A stretch of DNA of 64,000 bases from contig CAVZKR010000002.1 of the NCBI GenBank assembly GCA_963775935.1, forward strand, positions 124,001 to 188,000, given 5' to 3'. The stretch's first letter is position 1, and each line of letters begins with the position of its first letter. A model generated the notes under the pieces. The model made no database searches, had not been told where the DNA came from, and saw only the letters and a program-made list of their open reading frames with translations. This document shows, one piece after another, positions 1 through 8,883 of the stretch. This stretch comes from JBBIPA01 sp963775935. Its GTDB lineage: Bacteria; Chloroflexota; Dehalococcoidia; GIF9; UBA5629. The translations under genes and the position numbers were made by a program.

Positions 1-1878
1 ATATACATCTGCCCAGATCTAAACTATGGCGCAGCGGTACATGCTGATAAATGGATACCTATATTGCCCAACACAGATGCAGCGATGATGCTAGCTATAG
101 CCTTCGTCTGGATTAACGAAGAATCTTATGACAAGGACTATATATCAACTCATACTTATGGCTTTGACCAGTTCCATGATTACGTTATTGGGAAGGAAGA
201 TGGCATTTCAAAAACGCCGAAGTGGGCGGAAGGAAAGTGTGGTGTTCCAGCACGCTTGATTAAGGCTTTGGCTAGGGAGTGGGCAAAGAAAGCAGTTTCA
301 ATTGCACACTCCAACGGCGGATCTAGAATTAGGGGGCCATTCTCCACTGAGCCCGCTAGGCTCGAGGTCTGCCTGTTAGCTATGCAAGGACTAGGAAAAC
401 CGGGGGTTAACCAAATATCTTTTATCGAATGGGGCTTATTCTGCCCGTCGTGGCAGTACCCGCTGCCTGCACCAGTAGAACTTCCTGACGTATCCGCTGC
501 CTGCATGGGCCAAAAAGCACTAGTAATGGCTGTGGAAAAAGGGCTGATATCAGCAGAAGAAGTTTTACCGATGCCTAAGCCTAGTCAAATTATTCCTAAG
601 ACCTTAATTCACGATGCTATTCTGAAACCTCCTATTAAGTGGTACGGGTCTACCGCCGCCGGAGCACCAATAGAAGACCAATTTATGGAATATCATTTCC
701 CTACTCCGGGGTGTTCTCGGATACACATGATATGGTCAGACACACCATGCCTAACAACATGCTGGAATGACAGCAATAATACGCTCTCAGCTTACCGAGA
801 TCCCTCTATTGAGTTTATTCTCGTTCAGCACCCATGGATGGAGAATGACTGTTATTTTGCGGATATCATTCTGCCTTCAAACACTAAATTCGAATCAGGA
901 AAAGATATAGCCATTGATATATTTAGCGGACAATATCATAGCCTTGTCATTGAAGAGCAGTGCATCGAACCTTTAGGAGAATCCGTAACTGATTTTGAAG
1001 TCGTCTGTAAAATCGCCGAGAGGATGGGGTTATTGGGAGACTACCTGAAAGGAAAAACTCCTGATGAGTGGCTGAAAATCGGTTATGAGACCTCTGGGGT
1101 AGCTCGTATGGTTACTTGGGAGCGATTGAACAATAAGAAATACTGGGTCGTTCCTCATAATCCCAAGTGGAAAGAGAATAAAGCCGGGCTTTGGGGCTTT
1201 TATAACGATCCGAAAAATAACCCACTTAAAACACCATCCGGCAAAGTAGAGTTTGCTTCGCAGCAAATTGTCAAGCACTTCCCCGATGATAATGAGAGGC
1301 CGCCTGTACCACATTGGATCGAGAAGACTGATAGCCATGATGAAAGGCAATCCAGCGATAGAGCAAAGAAATATCCTTTGTTAGTGATATCCAATCACGG
1401 GCGTTGGCGTCTTCATGCCCAGCTTGATGATATCTCTTGGTTCCATGAAATAAAAACGGGGAAAGTCAAAGGTTCTGATGGATACCTCTATGAACCATGC
1501 TGGCTTAATCCAAAAACAGCTGAAGAGCGCAGCATTAATCACAGCGATATCATCAAGGTATATAACGAGAGGGGTGCAGTCCTGTGCGGTGCCTATATAA
1601 CGGAAAGGTTGATGCCCGGCGTAGCGTATATAGACCATGGCGCTCGTTACGACCCCATCATTCCAGGTGAACTTGATAGAGGTGGTGCCATTAATACTAT
1701 AACACCTCATAATTGCACATCCAAAAATGCTGCCGGTATGGCTACTAGCGGTTATCTTGTTGAAGTGGAAAAGGTAACTATGGCTCAAATGGAAGAATGG
1801 AAAATAAAGTATCCTAAAGCATTTGAAAGAGAGTATGACCCAGCTTCGGGTCTCCGCTTCAATAGCTGGGTCGAATAA
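1..1878 (+). CDS. AthL-like molybdopterin oxidoreductase large subunit (5' cut by window edge)
   Basis: The reading frame is open from base 1, so the gene starts outside the window; the TTG at 64 is internal. The visible 625 residues align end to end with about residue 275 onward of the two full-length paralogues further right, sharing the DLNYGAAVHADKW start, the ATP-independent bis-MGD fold region and the C-terminal molybdopterin-dinucleotide domain (DHGARYDPI, GELDRGGAI). Family: DMSO reductase superfamily, closest by my recollection to the large subunit of pyrogallol-phloroglucinol transhydroxylase, which moves hydroxyl groups between phenols. The active-site half (His, Asp-Ser Mo ligand) is outside the window. 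No small-subunit gene follows; a MarR regulator comes next. Catechol dehydroxylases are a related alternative. Substrate unknown. Confidence 0.85.
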   Translation: MYICPDLNYGAAVHADKWIPILPNTDAAMMLAIAFVWINEESYDKDYISTHTYGFDQFHDYVIGKEDGISKTPKWAEGKCGVPARLIKALAREWAKKAVSIAHSNGGSRIRGPFSTEPARLEVCLLAMQGLGKPGVNQISFIEWGLFCPSWQYPLPAPVELPDVSAACMGQKALVMAVEKGLISAEEVLPMPKPSQIIPKTLIHDAILKPPIKWYGSTAAGAPIEDQFMEYHFPTPGCSRIHMIWSDTPCLTTCWNDSNNTLSAYRDPSIEFILVQHPWMENDCYFADIILPSNTKFESGKDIAIDIFSGQYHSLVIEEQCIEPLGESVTDFEVVCKIAERMGLLGDYLKGKTPDEWLKIGYETSGVARMVTWERLNNKKYWVVPHNPKWKENKAGLWGFYNDPKNNPLKTPSGKVEFASQQIVKHFPDDNERPPVPHWIEKTDSHDERQSSDRAKKYPLLVISNHGRWRLHAQLDDISWFHEIKTGKVKGSDGYLYEPCWLNPKTAEERSINHSDIIKVYNERGAVLCGAYITERLMPGVAYIDHGARYDPIIPGELDRGGAINTITPHNCTSKNAAGMATSGYLVEVEKVTMAQMEEWKIKYPKAFEREYDPASGLRFNSWVE

Positions 1879-1976
1879 AGCACGTAATTTAACGGAGGTT
1901 TTTTTGTTATAGCTTCAACATTGAGAAGCCTTTTAAATTTATTATGGCATTCACCTAATATCAATCCTACATTATA

Positions 1977-2004
1977 TTGACAAATGCAAATGTATTATTA
2001 TACT
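1977..2004 (+). promoter_or_regulatory. Sigma-70-type promoter for the MarR gene
   Basis: TTGACA at 1977-1982, a 16-base spacer and TATACT at 1999-2004, ending 36 bases before the MarR start codon. The -35 box is a perfect consensus match. Confidence 0.55.
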
Positions 2005-2040
2005 CTTTATTATTCCAAATGAATTATGTGATGATTTAAA

Positions 2041-2559
2041 ATGAAAGAAAATTCTAATAGTGAATTGAAAATTCTCGCTGATGAAATTCGGGAACAGGCT
2101 GCTCAATTGAAAGTCCAGGGTCTGCTTTCGTTTCTTTATACTGCTGATATAGTCAATAGATATTTGGACGTTCAGCTAACTGAATTTCCAATTGGGAGGA
2201 CCGGATTCGGCATTCTACATCATTTAATATTACATAGTGGTAAAATGACGCCTACAGATATAAGCAAAAGAATATTTCGTTCCCCCCATGCCGTAACTAG
2301 AGCAGTTGATACGCTTAAAAAGCTGGGTTTTGTAAAAAGAGGCAGTACCAGCAGTGATAGAAGGGTGCGATATGTAAGCATAACAAAAAAGGGGTTGGAA
2401 TTTATTAAAGAATCGATGCATAAGGGGCAACGAGGGCTTTTACAGAGTGTGTTTTTATTGAACAAAAACCAAATAGAGGAACTACTTCCTATTCTGCGTC
2501 AAGTTAGAAAGGACACACTTAAATTAATTGATAATTACACAAGTATGCTCAGATTATAA
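2041..2559 (+). CDS. MarR-family transcriptional regulator
   Basis: 172 residues. The centre shows the MarR winged helix-turn-helix: a helix with MTPTDISKRIFRSPHAVTR (about residues 77-95), then the recognition region and the wing RRGSTSSDRRVRYVSIT-like strand pair with the typical SDRR(V)R motif. Flanking helices form the dimer interface. MarR proteins usually bind phenolic or other aromatic ligands and repress nearby catabolic genes, which suits this neighbourhood of AthL-like genes; the ligand is unknown. It stands alone between the AthL-like gene and the ferredoxin operon, with its own promoter, so it may control either side. Start ATG chosen because no longer in-frame start with a ribosome site exists. 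Confidence 0.85.
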   Translation: MKENSNSELKILADEIREQAAQLKVQGLLSFLYTADIVNRYLDVQLTEFPIGRTGFGILHHLILHSGKMTPTDISKRIFRSPHAVTRAVDTLKKLGFVKRGSTSSDRRVRYVSITKKGLEFIKESMHKGQRGLLQSVFLLNKNQIEELLPILRQVRKDTLKLIDNYTSMLRL

Positions 2560-2792
2560 CCTAATTAATTAGCCTCTTTAGAAAATAAGGCAAATCCAAC
2601 GATTAGTAATTTTAACCTAAAATGTTGTAATTATAAAAAGTTAGGTATATTTTATTGAATCGATCATTTGGTGTACTGCAATCCGCTTTAATGAATTCGT
2701 CTAGTACATAACACCTCGGTAAATAATTGTTAAAATGCGATTTGAGGGCTTTTTCGACATTCTTATTTTATTTGCATATAGAAATATAACTC

Positions 2793-2821
2793 TTGACAAT
2801 ATAATTTAATTAGTTTATAAA
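2793..2821 (+). promoter_or_regulatory. Sigma-70-type promoter for the ferredoxin-flavoprotein operon
   Basis: TTGACA at 2793-2798, a 17-base spacer and TATAAA at 2816-2821. It lies 53 bases before the ferredoxin start. The same string CTTGACAATATA recurs in front of the DUF169 gene (7848-7859), hinting at shared control. The 2560-2792 stretch before it holds no gene that I can see. Confidence 0.6.
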
Positions 2822-2874
2822 TACAGTGTATATAGAGAATATTATAAATTAAAGAAAGGAGAAGAGTTACTACT

Positions 2875-3141
2875 ATGGCATACAAAATTACTGAAAAATG
2901 CATTGCTTGTGGGTCCTGCATATCGGAATGTCCGAACGGGGCAATACGTGACGGAGACCCGATCTGCGTCATTAATCCCGATAGATGTACAGAATGTGTA
3001 GGCGTCCATGAGAAACCAGAATGTGCTGTGGTTTGTCCTATCGCAGCTCCAGCTCCCGACCCCGCACATAAGGAAAGTAAAGAAGCGCTACTGGCAAAAT
3101 GGAAGAAGCTCCATCCCAATAAGAAACCAGCGTATGTATGA
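2875..3141 (+). CDS. 2[4Fe-4S] ferredoxin
   Basis: 88 residues. Two cluster motifs: Cys9-x2-Cys12-x2-Cys15-x3-Cys19-Pro, then Cys38-x2-Cys41-x8-Cys50-x3-Cys54-Pro. The eight-residue insert inside the second motif is the pattern of the Allochromatium/YfhL-type low-potential ferredoxins. A strong AAAGGAG ribosome site precedes the ATG. The next gene, a flavoprotein reductase, begins 45 bases downstream, so the two are probably one operon and the ferredoxin is a likely electron donor or acceptor for that flavoprotein. Soluble, cytoplasmic. Confidence 0.9.
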   Translation: MAYKITEKCIACGSCISECPNGAIRDGDPICVINPDRCTECVGVHEKPECAVVCPIAAPAPDPAHKESKEALLAKWKKLHPNKKPAYV

Positions 3142-3186
3142 TACAAAGCTCATATCGATTAATTAAATAAAAAAGGAGATGAGAAA

Positions 3187-4617
3187 ATGACACCTGAATT
3201 ACCCAAAAAATGGGACTATGAAACTGACGTGCTTATCGTTGGAGGAGGAACAGCCGGACTGCCAGCAGCAATCAAAGTCAGGGAAGCTGGACAAAAAGCG
3301 ACTGTTCTGGAATCAAGACCACAATGCGGCGGTAGTCTGGGTATGATTGTCGGCGCTGTCGCTTTTGCCGGAACGGATGAGCAAAAGGCAGCCGGCATTA
3401 AAGATTCCCCTGATATGTTCTATGACGACCTGGTCAATGTCGGTGGAGCTGTTCCCGAGATAGCTAGGAAAGTCGCTGATACCCAGCTCGAAGCATATAA
3501 CATATTTAAACAGGAGAAGTTTACGTGGCCCGGTATTGTGGCATTACCGGGACACTGTGCTGTCAGAGGGTTTGGGTGGATGTTGAATTACGGACCGCTG
3601 GTTGTAAAAACCCTGGAGAACAGAGCCCGGAAAGATGGAACTGAAATACTATTCCACCATAGAGCTACCAGATTGCTTATCGATGGAGATACCGATAGAG
3701 TCGTCGGTGCCAAAGTCGAGGTGAAAAAAGGTGAAACCAAGAACTTCAAGGCGAGGCGGGGAGTAATCATCGCCAGCGGTGGCTTCGGGCGAAACAAGGC
3801 AATGGTAGCCGAGTACGCTCCCCATATGAGTGATTGCGTTCCCAAGATGCCAATAAGTCATCAGGGCGATGGGCTGAAGATGGCGCTTAATGCCGGTGCA
3901 GCCACCAAGGACATCGGCATTGCTGTAGCCGGTTCCTGGCCGGTATCGATAGAAACCCATTCGAGAGCAATATGGGCACTCGATTGGGGCGGTATCATGG
4001 TAAACGTCGATGGTGACAGGTTCTTCATGGAATCTTCTGCCGAAGGATTCTATGGTCGTATGACCGAGGCCGGTATGAGACAACCGGGAGGCGTGTACTG
4101 GGTAATCCTTGACCAGAATGTCTTTGACCATGTCGGCACTTCGCAGGTTAAGGGTACCATCGGGAGGAATATGGCACATTTTAAAGATATAGACGATTGT
4201 GCCAAGGTGAAAGCCGACACCCTTGAAGAGCTGGCTAAAAAATCCGATATCAACGTTAAGAATTTCGTCAAAGCTGTTCAAAAATACAATAGCGATATCG
4301 ATAGTGTTGGCTATGATACCGTGTTTGGTAGAAAGTACCAGTTTGGAACAGCACGACCAATCGAAAAACTCACGCCGCCATTCTACGCAATCAAATGTGT
4401 CACATCTACCACATCGTTTAAAGGCGGCATAAAGATAGATGGTGATTGCCATGTGTTAAACAACTACGACGAGGCAATACCATCGTTATATGCTGCCGGG
4501 GAAGTTGCTGGTGGGCTCTGGTCAAAATCATACATGCTTGCAGTCATGACGTCCGCATCTATGGCGCAAGGTGTCATTGCAGCGAAAAATGTAGTCAAGG
4601 AACCAACCTTGAATTAG
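3187..4617 (+). CDS. FAD-dependent oxidoreductase, fumarate reductase/ketosteroid dehydrogenase type
   Basis: 476 residues. The N-terminus carries the FAD dinucleotide motif VLIVGGGTAGLPAA (residues 15-28) and the acidic end of the second strand (VLES). The C-terminus has the family signature LYAAGEVAGGLWSKSYMLA, which closes over the FAD. This is the FAD_binding_2 fold of fumarate, urocanate and acrylate-type reductases and of 3-ketosteroid dehydrogenases. There is no Tat or Sec signal, no cytochrome domain and no FMN-binding domain, so it is cytoplasmic and probably takes electrons from the adjacent ferredoxin. It may reduce an activated double bond of a phenolic or unsaturated acid, but the substrate cannot be read from the sequence. 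GGAGATGAG lies just upstream of the ATG. Confidence 0.8.
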   Translation: MTPELPKKWDYETDVLIVGGGTAGLPAAIKVREAGQKATVLESRPQCGGSLGMIVGAVAFAGTDEQKAAGIKDSPDMFYDDLVNVGGAVPEIARKVADTQLEAYNIFKQEKFTWPGIVALPGHCAVRGFGWMLNYGPLVVKTLENRARKDGTEILFHHRATRLLIDGDTDRVVGAKVEVKKGETKNFKARRGVIIASGGFGRNKAMVAEYAPHMSDCVPKMPISHQGDGLKMALNAGAATKDIGIAVAGSWPVSIETHSRAIWALDWGGIMVNVDGDRFFMESSAEGFYGRMTEAGMRQPGGVYWVILDQNVFDHVGTSQVKGTIGRNMAHFKDIDDCAKVKADTLEELAKKSDINVKNFVKAVQKYNSDIDSVGYDTVFGRKYQFGTARPIEKLTPPFYAIKCVTSTTSFKGGIKIDGDCHVLNNYDEAIPSLYAAGEVAGGLWSKSYMLAVMTSASMAQGVIAAKNVVKEPTLN

Positions 4618-4868
4618 CTATCACTCGATCTCTGTCAAATTGAATGAAGATATTATGCTAAATAGTTAAGAAATATAAAACTGATTTTGGAAACAAATCA
4701 TGTATTAATAGCGCAAGTTTATTTTCATTTGATGATGGCTTAGACATAGCAGCATTTTATCTCAACAACTAGAGTTTAATTAGAATATGACTTTTTTATG
4801 ACCGCGTGAAATATAAACTAGAAGAGTATGAATTTTAGAAGTAGTAGTGCTTGATATGGTTTTCAAAA

Positions 4869-5150
4869 AAGAAAATCATGGGACTTGTTGCGTATGTCGA
4901 TCACGGAGCACGGTACGATCCCATAGTTCCAGGCTAACTCGATAGAGGCGGAGCCATCAATACGATTACACCACACAGTATCACTTCAAAAAATGCGGCC
5001 GGGATGGCAACCAATGGCTTCCTTGTCGAGGTTGGCAAAGTTGACATGGATGAACTAAAAAAGCAATATCCGGAAGCATTTAATAAACCGCATAATAAAG
5101 CCTCAGGCCTGAAATTTGAAAGAGTATTAGTTGATGGAGGTGAACAGTAA
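4869..5150 (+). pseudogene. Decayed 3' tail of an AthL-like large-subunit gene
   Basis: From about 4869 the plus strand encodes KKIMGLVAYVDHGARYDPIV, then an in-frame TAA at 4935-4937 where paralogues have the Glu codon of GELDRGG. The same frame then continues LDRGGAINTITPHS and ends in KASGLKFERV and a TAA at 5148-5150. This matches the last ~93 codons of the full AthL-like genes, including the C-terminal GLRFERVF motif. Upstream of 4869 I see no continuing homology (4618-4868 holds nothing recognisable). The tail ends two bases before the AthS-like start codon and contains its ribosome site (GGAGGTGA, 5136-5143), so a former large/small subunit operon lost most of its large-subunit gene. 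Confidence 0.8.
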
Positions 5151-5152
5151 TC

Positions 5153-5971
5153 ATGAAAGCACTAGTTATCGACATTACCAGATGTAACGGTTGCCACAAT
5201 TGCCAGATTGCCTGCAAGGATGAGCATGTCGGCAATGACTGGACTCCCTACGCCAAGCCACAGCCTGATACTGGACACTTCTGGCAGAAGGTCATCGATG
5301 TGGTCCAGGGAACAGTGCCCAAGGTACGGGTACGTTACATGCATACCATCTGCCAGCACTGCGATGAGGCTCCCTGCATCAACGCCTGCAAGAGCAAGGC
5401 TATCTACAAGCGTGAAGATGGCATCGTCATCATCGACCCTGAGAAGTGCGTCGGCGCCAGGCAGTGCCTTGACGCCTGCCCTTACGGGGTCATCTACTTC
5501 AATTCCGACCTCAACATCTCCCAGAAATGCACCTTCTGTGCTCATTTGCTTGACGATGACTGGAAGGAACCGAGATGTGTTGATGCCTGCCCTACCGATG
5601 CTCTGAGATTCGGCGAGGAGAAAGACCTCAAAGAATGGATAGCCAAAGGTGAAGTGCTCCACCCCGAATACAAGGCGAAGCCACGGGTGTACTACATCGG
5701 CCTGCCCAACAAGTACTTCATCGCCGGTGCGGTCTACGACCCCGAGGCGGATGAATGTCTGGAAGGGGCAACGGTTACCCTGATTGGAGCCAAAGGGAAG
5801 AAGTCCACGTTGAAAACAGATAACTTCGGTGATTTCTGGTTTGAGCGGCAGGAGCCGGGGACCTATTCCCTGGAAGTAGCCATGAAGGGATATCTCCCCA
5901 GGAAAATGGAGTCTATCGATGCCAGCAAAGACGTCAATGTGGGAGATATCGCTTTATACAGACAAGCATAA
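5153..5971 (+). CDS. AthS-like iron-sulfur small subunit of a transhydroxylase-type molybdoenzyme
   Basis: 272 residues, the same length and layout as the pyrogallol transhydroxylase small subunit (274 aa as I recall it). The DmsB-like part carries Cys11-x2-14-x2-17-x3-21, Cys67-x2-70-x4-75-x3-79, an incomplete Cys99-x5-105-x3-109 (the usual middle Cys is Ala102) and Cys126-x2-129-x12-142-x3-146. From about residue 185 a beta-rich Ig/carboxypeptidase-regulatory-like domain follows (TVTLIG, TDNFGDFWFE, PGTYSLEV), a feature typical of AthS and rare elsewhere. No signal peptide or membrane helix, so a soluble partner. It is the only such subunit in the window and sits behind a broken large-subunit gene; it may serve the intact copies in trans. 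Confidence 0.85.
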   Translation: MKALVIDITRCNGCHNCQIACKDEHVGNDWTPYAKPQPDTGHFWQKVIDVVQGTVPKVRVRYMHTICQHCDEAPCINACKSKAIYKREDGIVIIDPEKCVGARQCLDACPYGVIYFNSDLNISQKCTFCAHLLDDDWKEPRCVDACPTDALRFGEEKDLKEWIAKGEVLHPEYKAKPRVYYIGLPNKYFIAGAVYDPEADECLEGATVTLIGAKGKKSTLKTDNFGDFWFERQEPGTYSLEVAMKGYLPRKMESIDASKDVNVGDIALYRQA

Positions 5972-6514
5972 GATTCTCCTCTTTACAGAATAGGCGGGAT
6001 CTGCCAAGCTAGAATCAGGTAAAGAATAAAGCTGGTGTCCTACCATTGGCAACCTAATTTACATTTGGTCAAGTAGTATCCTGCCTATTCTGGATTTGTA
6101 TTTAGTAAATACATGCTAAAATTAATATTTGATGAAATTTAAAATAATTATTCTGGATGCGGAAAAAGGTTATGGAGATTATAGGAAAAAAGAACTTAAA
6201 TCATTTACAAAAAGCAAGGTGAATTAATAGAATATTGAAATATAGACTAAACTCGCATAGTCTTCCATAAATTGCGCGAATGGATAAAGGAACTGTAAAA
6301 GGCAAGAATATTGAGATGTATTAATGCTGTGATGATTAAGAGATGCTAGTAAAATATGACTATAGCTAGCCTAGAAACCGTGAATAAATTCAGGAATTCT
6401 ATTATATATAAGCACGCATAAGGCAATTGTATGTATATTAGATGCAATACTGGAATATTAAAAAGCGGAAAGGCAATATCTTGGACATATACTGTTAAAT
6501 AACGGGGGGTAAAT
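5972..6514 (+). other. Non-coding stretch with a long-range inverted repeat
   Basis: No gene seen. It contains CAGAATAGGCGGGA at 5986-5999 and its complement TCCTGCCTATTCTG at 6079-6092 (13 of 14 paired, the exception being a G-U pair), with a nested pair TGCCAA (from about 6002) and TTGGCA (about 6047). This could be the base of a folded 3' end of the athS-like transcript or a terminator without a clear U-run. The rest is AT-rich with many stops in all frames. Confidence 0.4.
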
Positions 6515-7366
6515 ATGCCGATTTGTAAAGTTGGTAATATTAATATTAATTATGAAGTCTACGGGTCTGGCTTTCCTTTGGTTTTAAGCCATGCTTTTGC
6601 GGCAAACCTCAAGATGTGGAGACCCCAGATAAAGAAATTATCATCTAAATATCGTGTTATACTTTACGATATTCGCGGATTCGGTTTATCATCTGCACCA
6701 GCTGGTAAACAAAATTATTCTCTTGAAATCCTCGTAAAAGATCTTCACAGTCTCATCACACACCTTGATATAGATAAAGCCTATATTGGTGGTCTCTCAT
6801 TAGGTGGTGCAATATCGCTAGGTTATGCATATCGATACCCGGAAGTAGTAGCGGCTTTACTTATTCTTGATATTCATGGCGGATTTCAACCGCGTAATAC
6901 TGAGAGCGAGTCTAGCTTTGCCGAATTATGGAAAGAGGAAGAAAGAATTGCACTGCAAAGAGGTATTGCCGATTTAGCAAGATACCAAATTGCTACTGGC
7001 ACTGCTTTTCCACCCATTGTTGCGGATAAATCTCTTCAAGAACAATATATAAAGGAAATGGCCAGTTGTCCAATAAATGGATTTATTGGAGTTGGGCGTG
7101 CGTTACCCTGGGAGGCAGAATGGCAGCGAAAAGCAGCAGATAAAATCCATGTTCCTACGCTCATTACCGTTGGTAGCGATGACAAGATTAAACAAGGTGT
7201 GAGAATACTACATGAACATATAAGGGGATCGCGATATGTGGAAATTAGGGGAAGTGCTCACGGTACCGCAAGATGGCATCCCGATGCTATAAATAAAAGT
7301 ATTATGGAATTCCTTGAAGCAGTAGAGCAAGGTGAGGCAATAGAAGGAGAAATTATTCTTGACTAA
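6515..7366 (+). CDS. Alpha/beta hydrolase
   Basis: 283 residues. Nucleophile elbow GGLSLGG with Ser95, oxyanion region SHAFAANLKMW (residues 25-35), acid in TVGSDDK and catalytic His in GSAHGTARWHP near residue 248: a complete Ser-Asp-His triad. Sequence style is that of 3-oxoadipate enol-lactonase and C-C bond hydrolases (YDIRGFGLSS after strand 4). Cytoplasmic, no signal. It stands alone with ~540-base spacers on each side and a GGGGGGT ribosome site 6 bases before ATG. In this cluster it could hydrolyse an ester, lactone or ring-cleavage product of a phenolic substrate; this is inference. Confidence 0.8.
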   Translation: MPICKVGNININYEVYGSGFPLVLSHAFAANLKMWRPQIKKLSSKYRVILYDIRGFGLSSAPAGKQNYSLEILVKDLHSLITHLDIDKAYIGGLSLGGAISLGYAYRYPEVVAALLILDIHGGFQPRNTESESSFAELWKEEERIALQRGIADLARYQIATGTAFPPIVADKSLQEQYIKEMASCPINGFIGVGRALPWEAEWQRKAADKIHVPTLITVGSDDKIKQGVRILHEHIRGSRYVEIRGSAHGTARWHPDAINKSIMEFLEAVEQGEAIEGEIILD

Positions 7367-7940
7367 TACCAAATATCGATTAGAAACCCAATGCCAACAT
7401 TGTAGTTTGTATCGCTGTTTGAAAAGGTAAGAGATTGTTCGAGAAAATTGATAAATTGGCTACAGAATATTTTGCTTAATTATGTAAGCAAGAAAACAGG
7501 ATGAATATGCTAGTACCAAAATTTTATGCGGAAAATCTAATTTTTATTGACCTTAGTAAGAGATTATTCAAAGAGGAGAAACATTTAGAGAAGATATTTC
7601 ACAATTCTATTTGATATAATGGGACATTCAATCAGCGTTCAGTATGAACGCATTAAATCCGTAGTGATTCCTTTACTTACCGGATTATTTAGATGATCAG
7701 CTTCGACTTCGATCGTCTCAACGTATTTAGTATACATTTATAATTCATAATCTACATTAGACAATTCAAAAGTACTTTTTATGACTTCCATCTCGAACAT
7801 AATACCTAAACTCCCAATAATTAATTATTGCTATTGATATTGTATCACTTGACAATATATCACCTATTAGACTAAACTAAAAACGTAAGCTATCACTTTT
7901 CTCTGACAATGTTCCACAAATATAATAGGAAATACGTTAT
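7367..7940 (+). other. Non-coding AT-rich spacer with a promoter
   Basis: No gene seen. Near its right end lies TTGACA (7849-7854), an 18-base spacer and TAAACT (7873-7878), a plausible promoter for the DUF169 gene. The -35 context CTTGACAATATA is identical to that of the ferredoxin operon promoter. Confidence 0.45.
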
Positions 7941-8729
7941 ATGGCGAAATTGAAAGAGCTCAATAATTATGGGACTAAACTCAGAAATCAATTACTACTG
8001 AAAACATTTCCCATAGCGATTAAATTATTGAAAAAGGAAACTGAAATTCCTCAGGAAGCCATTAGACCCCGCAGGGACCTCAATCATCATTTAGCCCTTT
8101 GCCAGAGTTTTGCCATGTCACGGCGGGAAAAGTCAACGGTTGCCATGTTAAAAGAAGACCATTGGTGTTATGTACCAGTAATAGCTTTAGGTCATGCTGA
8201 GACTCCTGAGTTTGTTTTAGAAGGGAACATGGGCTATCCCTCAAGAATTGCAGAACTGGAAACAGCCAAAAATATTGCCAGGAGTGCTGCTCACCTGGAC
8301 TTCGGCGAATTCGAAGGAATTGTATCAGCACCTCTTGATTCAACCACGTTTGAACCGGATTTAGTAATTATTTATTGTGATTTAGTCCAACTGCGGTTTT
8401 TGATTGCCGCAATGAAATATAAACATGGCTATAAGGTCACTTCTTTACTTGAACCTGGTGGTTCCTGTGTGCAGGCCATAGTACCAGTGCTAAAGAACGG
8501 AGAATGTAATGTCGCAGTTCCCTGCATGGGTGACCGCACCGGAGCATTAGCCCAAGATGATGAGATAATTTTCTCTATACCCTCAGAAAAAATGGAAGAT
8601 CTCATGGCAGGAATGAAACATTTGGATAGGACCAGTTTGATATTCCCAATAAAATTTAATATGCAGTATGATTACCCTCTGATGGAAAATTATCAGAAGG
8701 TCGGAAGGATGATAGGGCTGAAAATGTAA
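7941..8729 (+). CDS. DUF169 family protein
   Basis: 262 residues. Recognised as DUF169 by its overall pattern: an N-terminal helix with PIAIKLLK, a cysteine in ALCQSFAMSRR (about residue 54), the GYPSRIAELETAK segment, DLVIIYCDLVQLRFL and the C-terminal SLLEPGGSCVQ and VPCMGDRTGAL blocks. The function of the family is not known; it is common in anaerobic archaea and bacteria, often near redox or metal enzymes. Conserved cysteines (in ALCQ, GSCVQ and VPCMGD) could bind a metal or cluster. Only a weak AGGA ribosome site is seen. It lies between the hydrolase and the ABC binding proteins, all on the same strand but well separated. Confidence 0.75.
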   Translation: MAKLKELNNYGTKLRNQLLLKTFPIAIKLLKKETEIPQEAIRPRRDLNHHLALCQSFAMSRREKSTVAMLKEDHWCYVPVIALGHAETPEFVLEGNMGYPSRIAELETAKNIARSAAHLDFGEFEGIVSAPLDSTTFEPDLVIIYCDLVQLRFLIAAMKYKHGYKVTSLLEPGGSCVQAIVPVLKNGECNVAVPCMGDRTGALAQDDEIIFSIPSEKMEDLMAGMKHLDRTSLIFPIKFNMQYDYPLMENYQKVGRMIGLKM

Positions 8730-8883
8730 CGGCAAATACCCTTCCAATACATAGAGAAAAGGATGACAGTCTATAGTGAAGTGAATCCGACTAATGTTTA
8801 ATATATAAATACCTTAGATTTAAAAAGGAAAAGTAATAAGCTAAAGATTATTTCCCCAAGAGAAGGAGGTGGCTATTGTAACG

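Noticed and set aside
64..1878. TTG at 64 as the true start of the first gene
   Set aside because: Homology to the paralogues continues without a break to base 1, so the codon is internal and the gene is cut by the window edge.
3649..4452. Long minus-strand frame of 267 codons inside the flavoprotein gene
   Set aside because: It lies wholly inside a well-supported gene on the other strand, has no recognisable motif and reads as a codon shadow.
5986..6092. Molybdenum cofactor riboswitch
   Set aside because: The paired element lies after the athS-like gene and before a hydrolase, and I could not match it to the known Moco riboswitch core.
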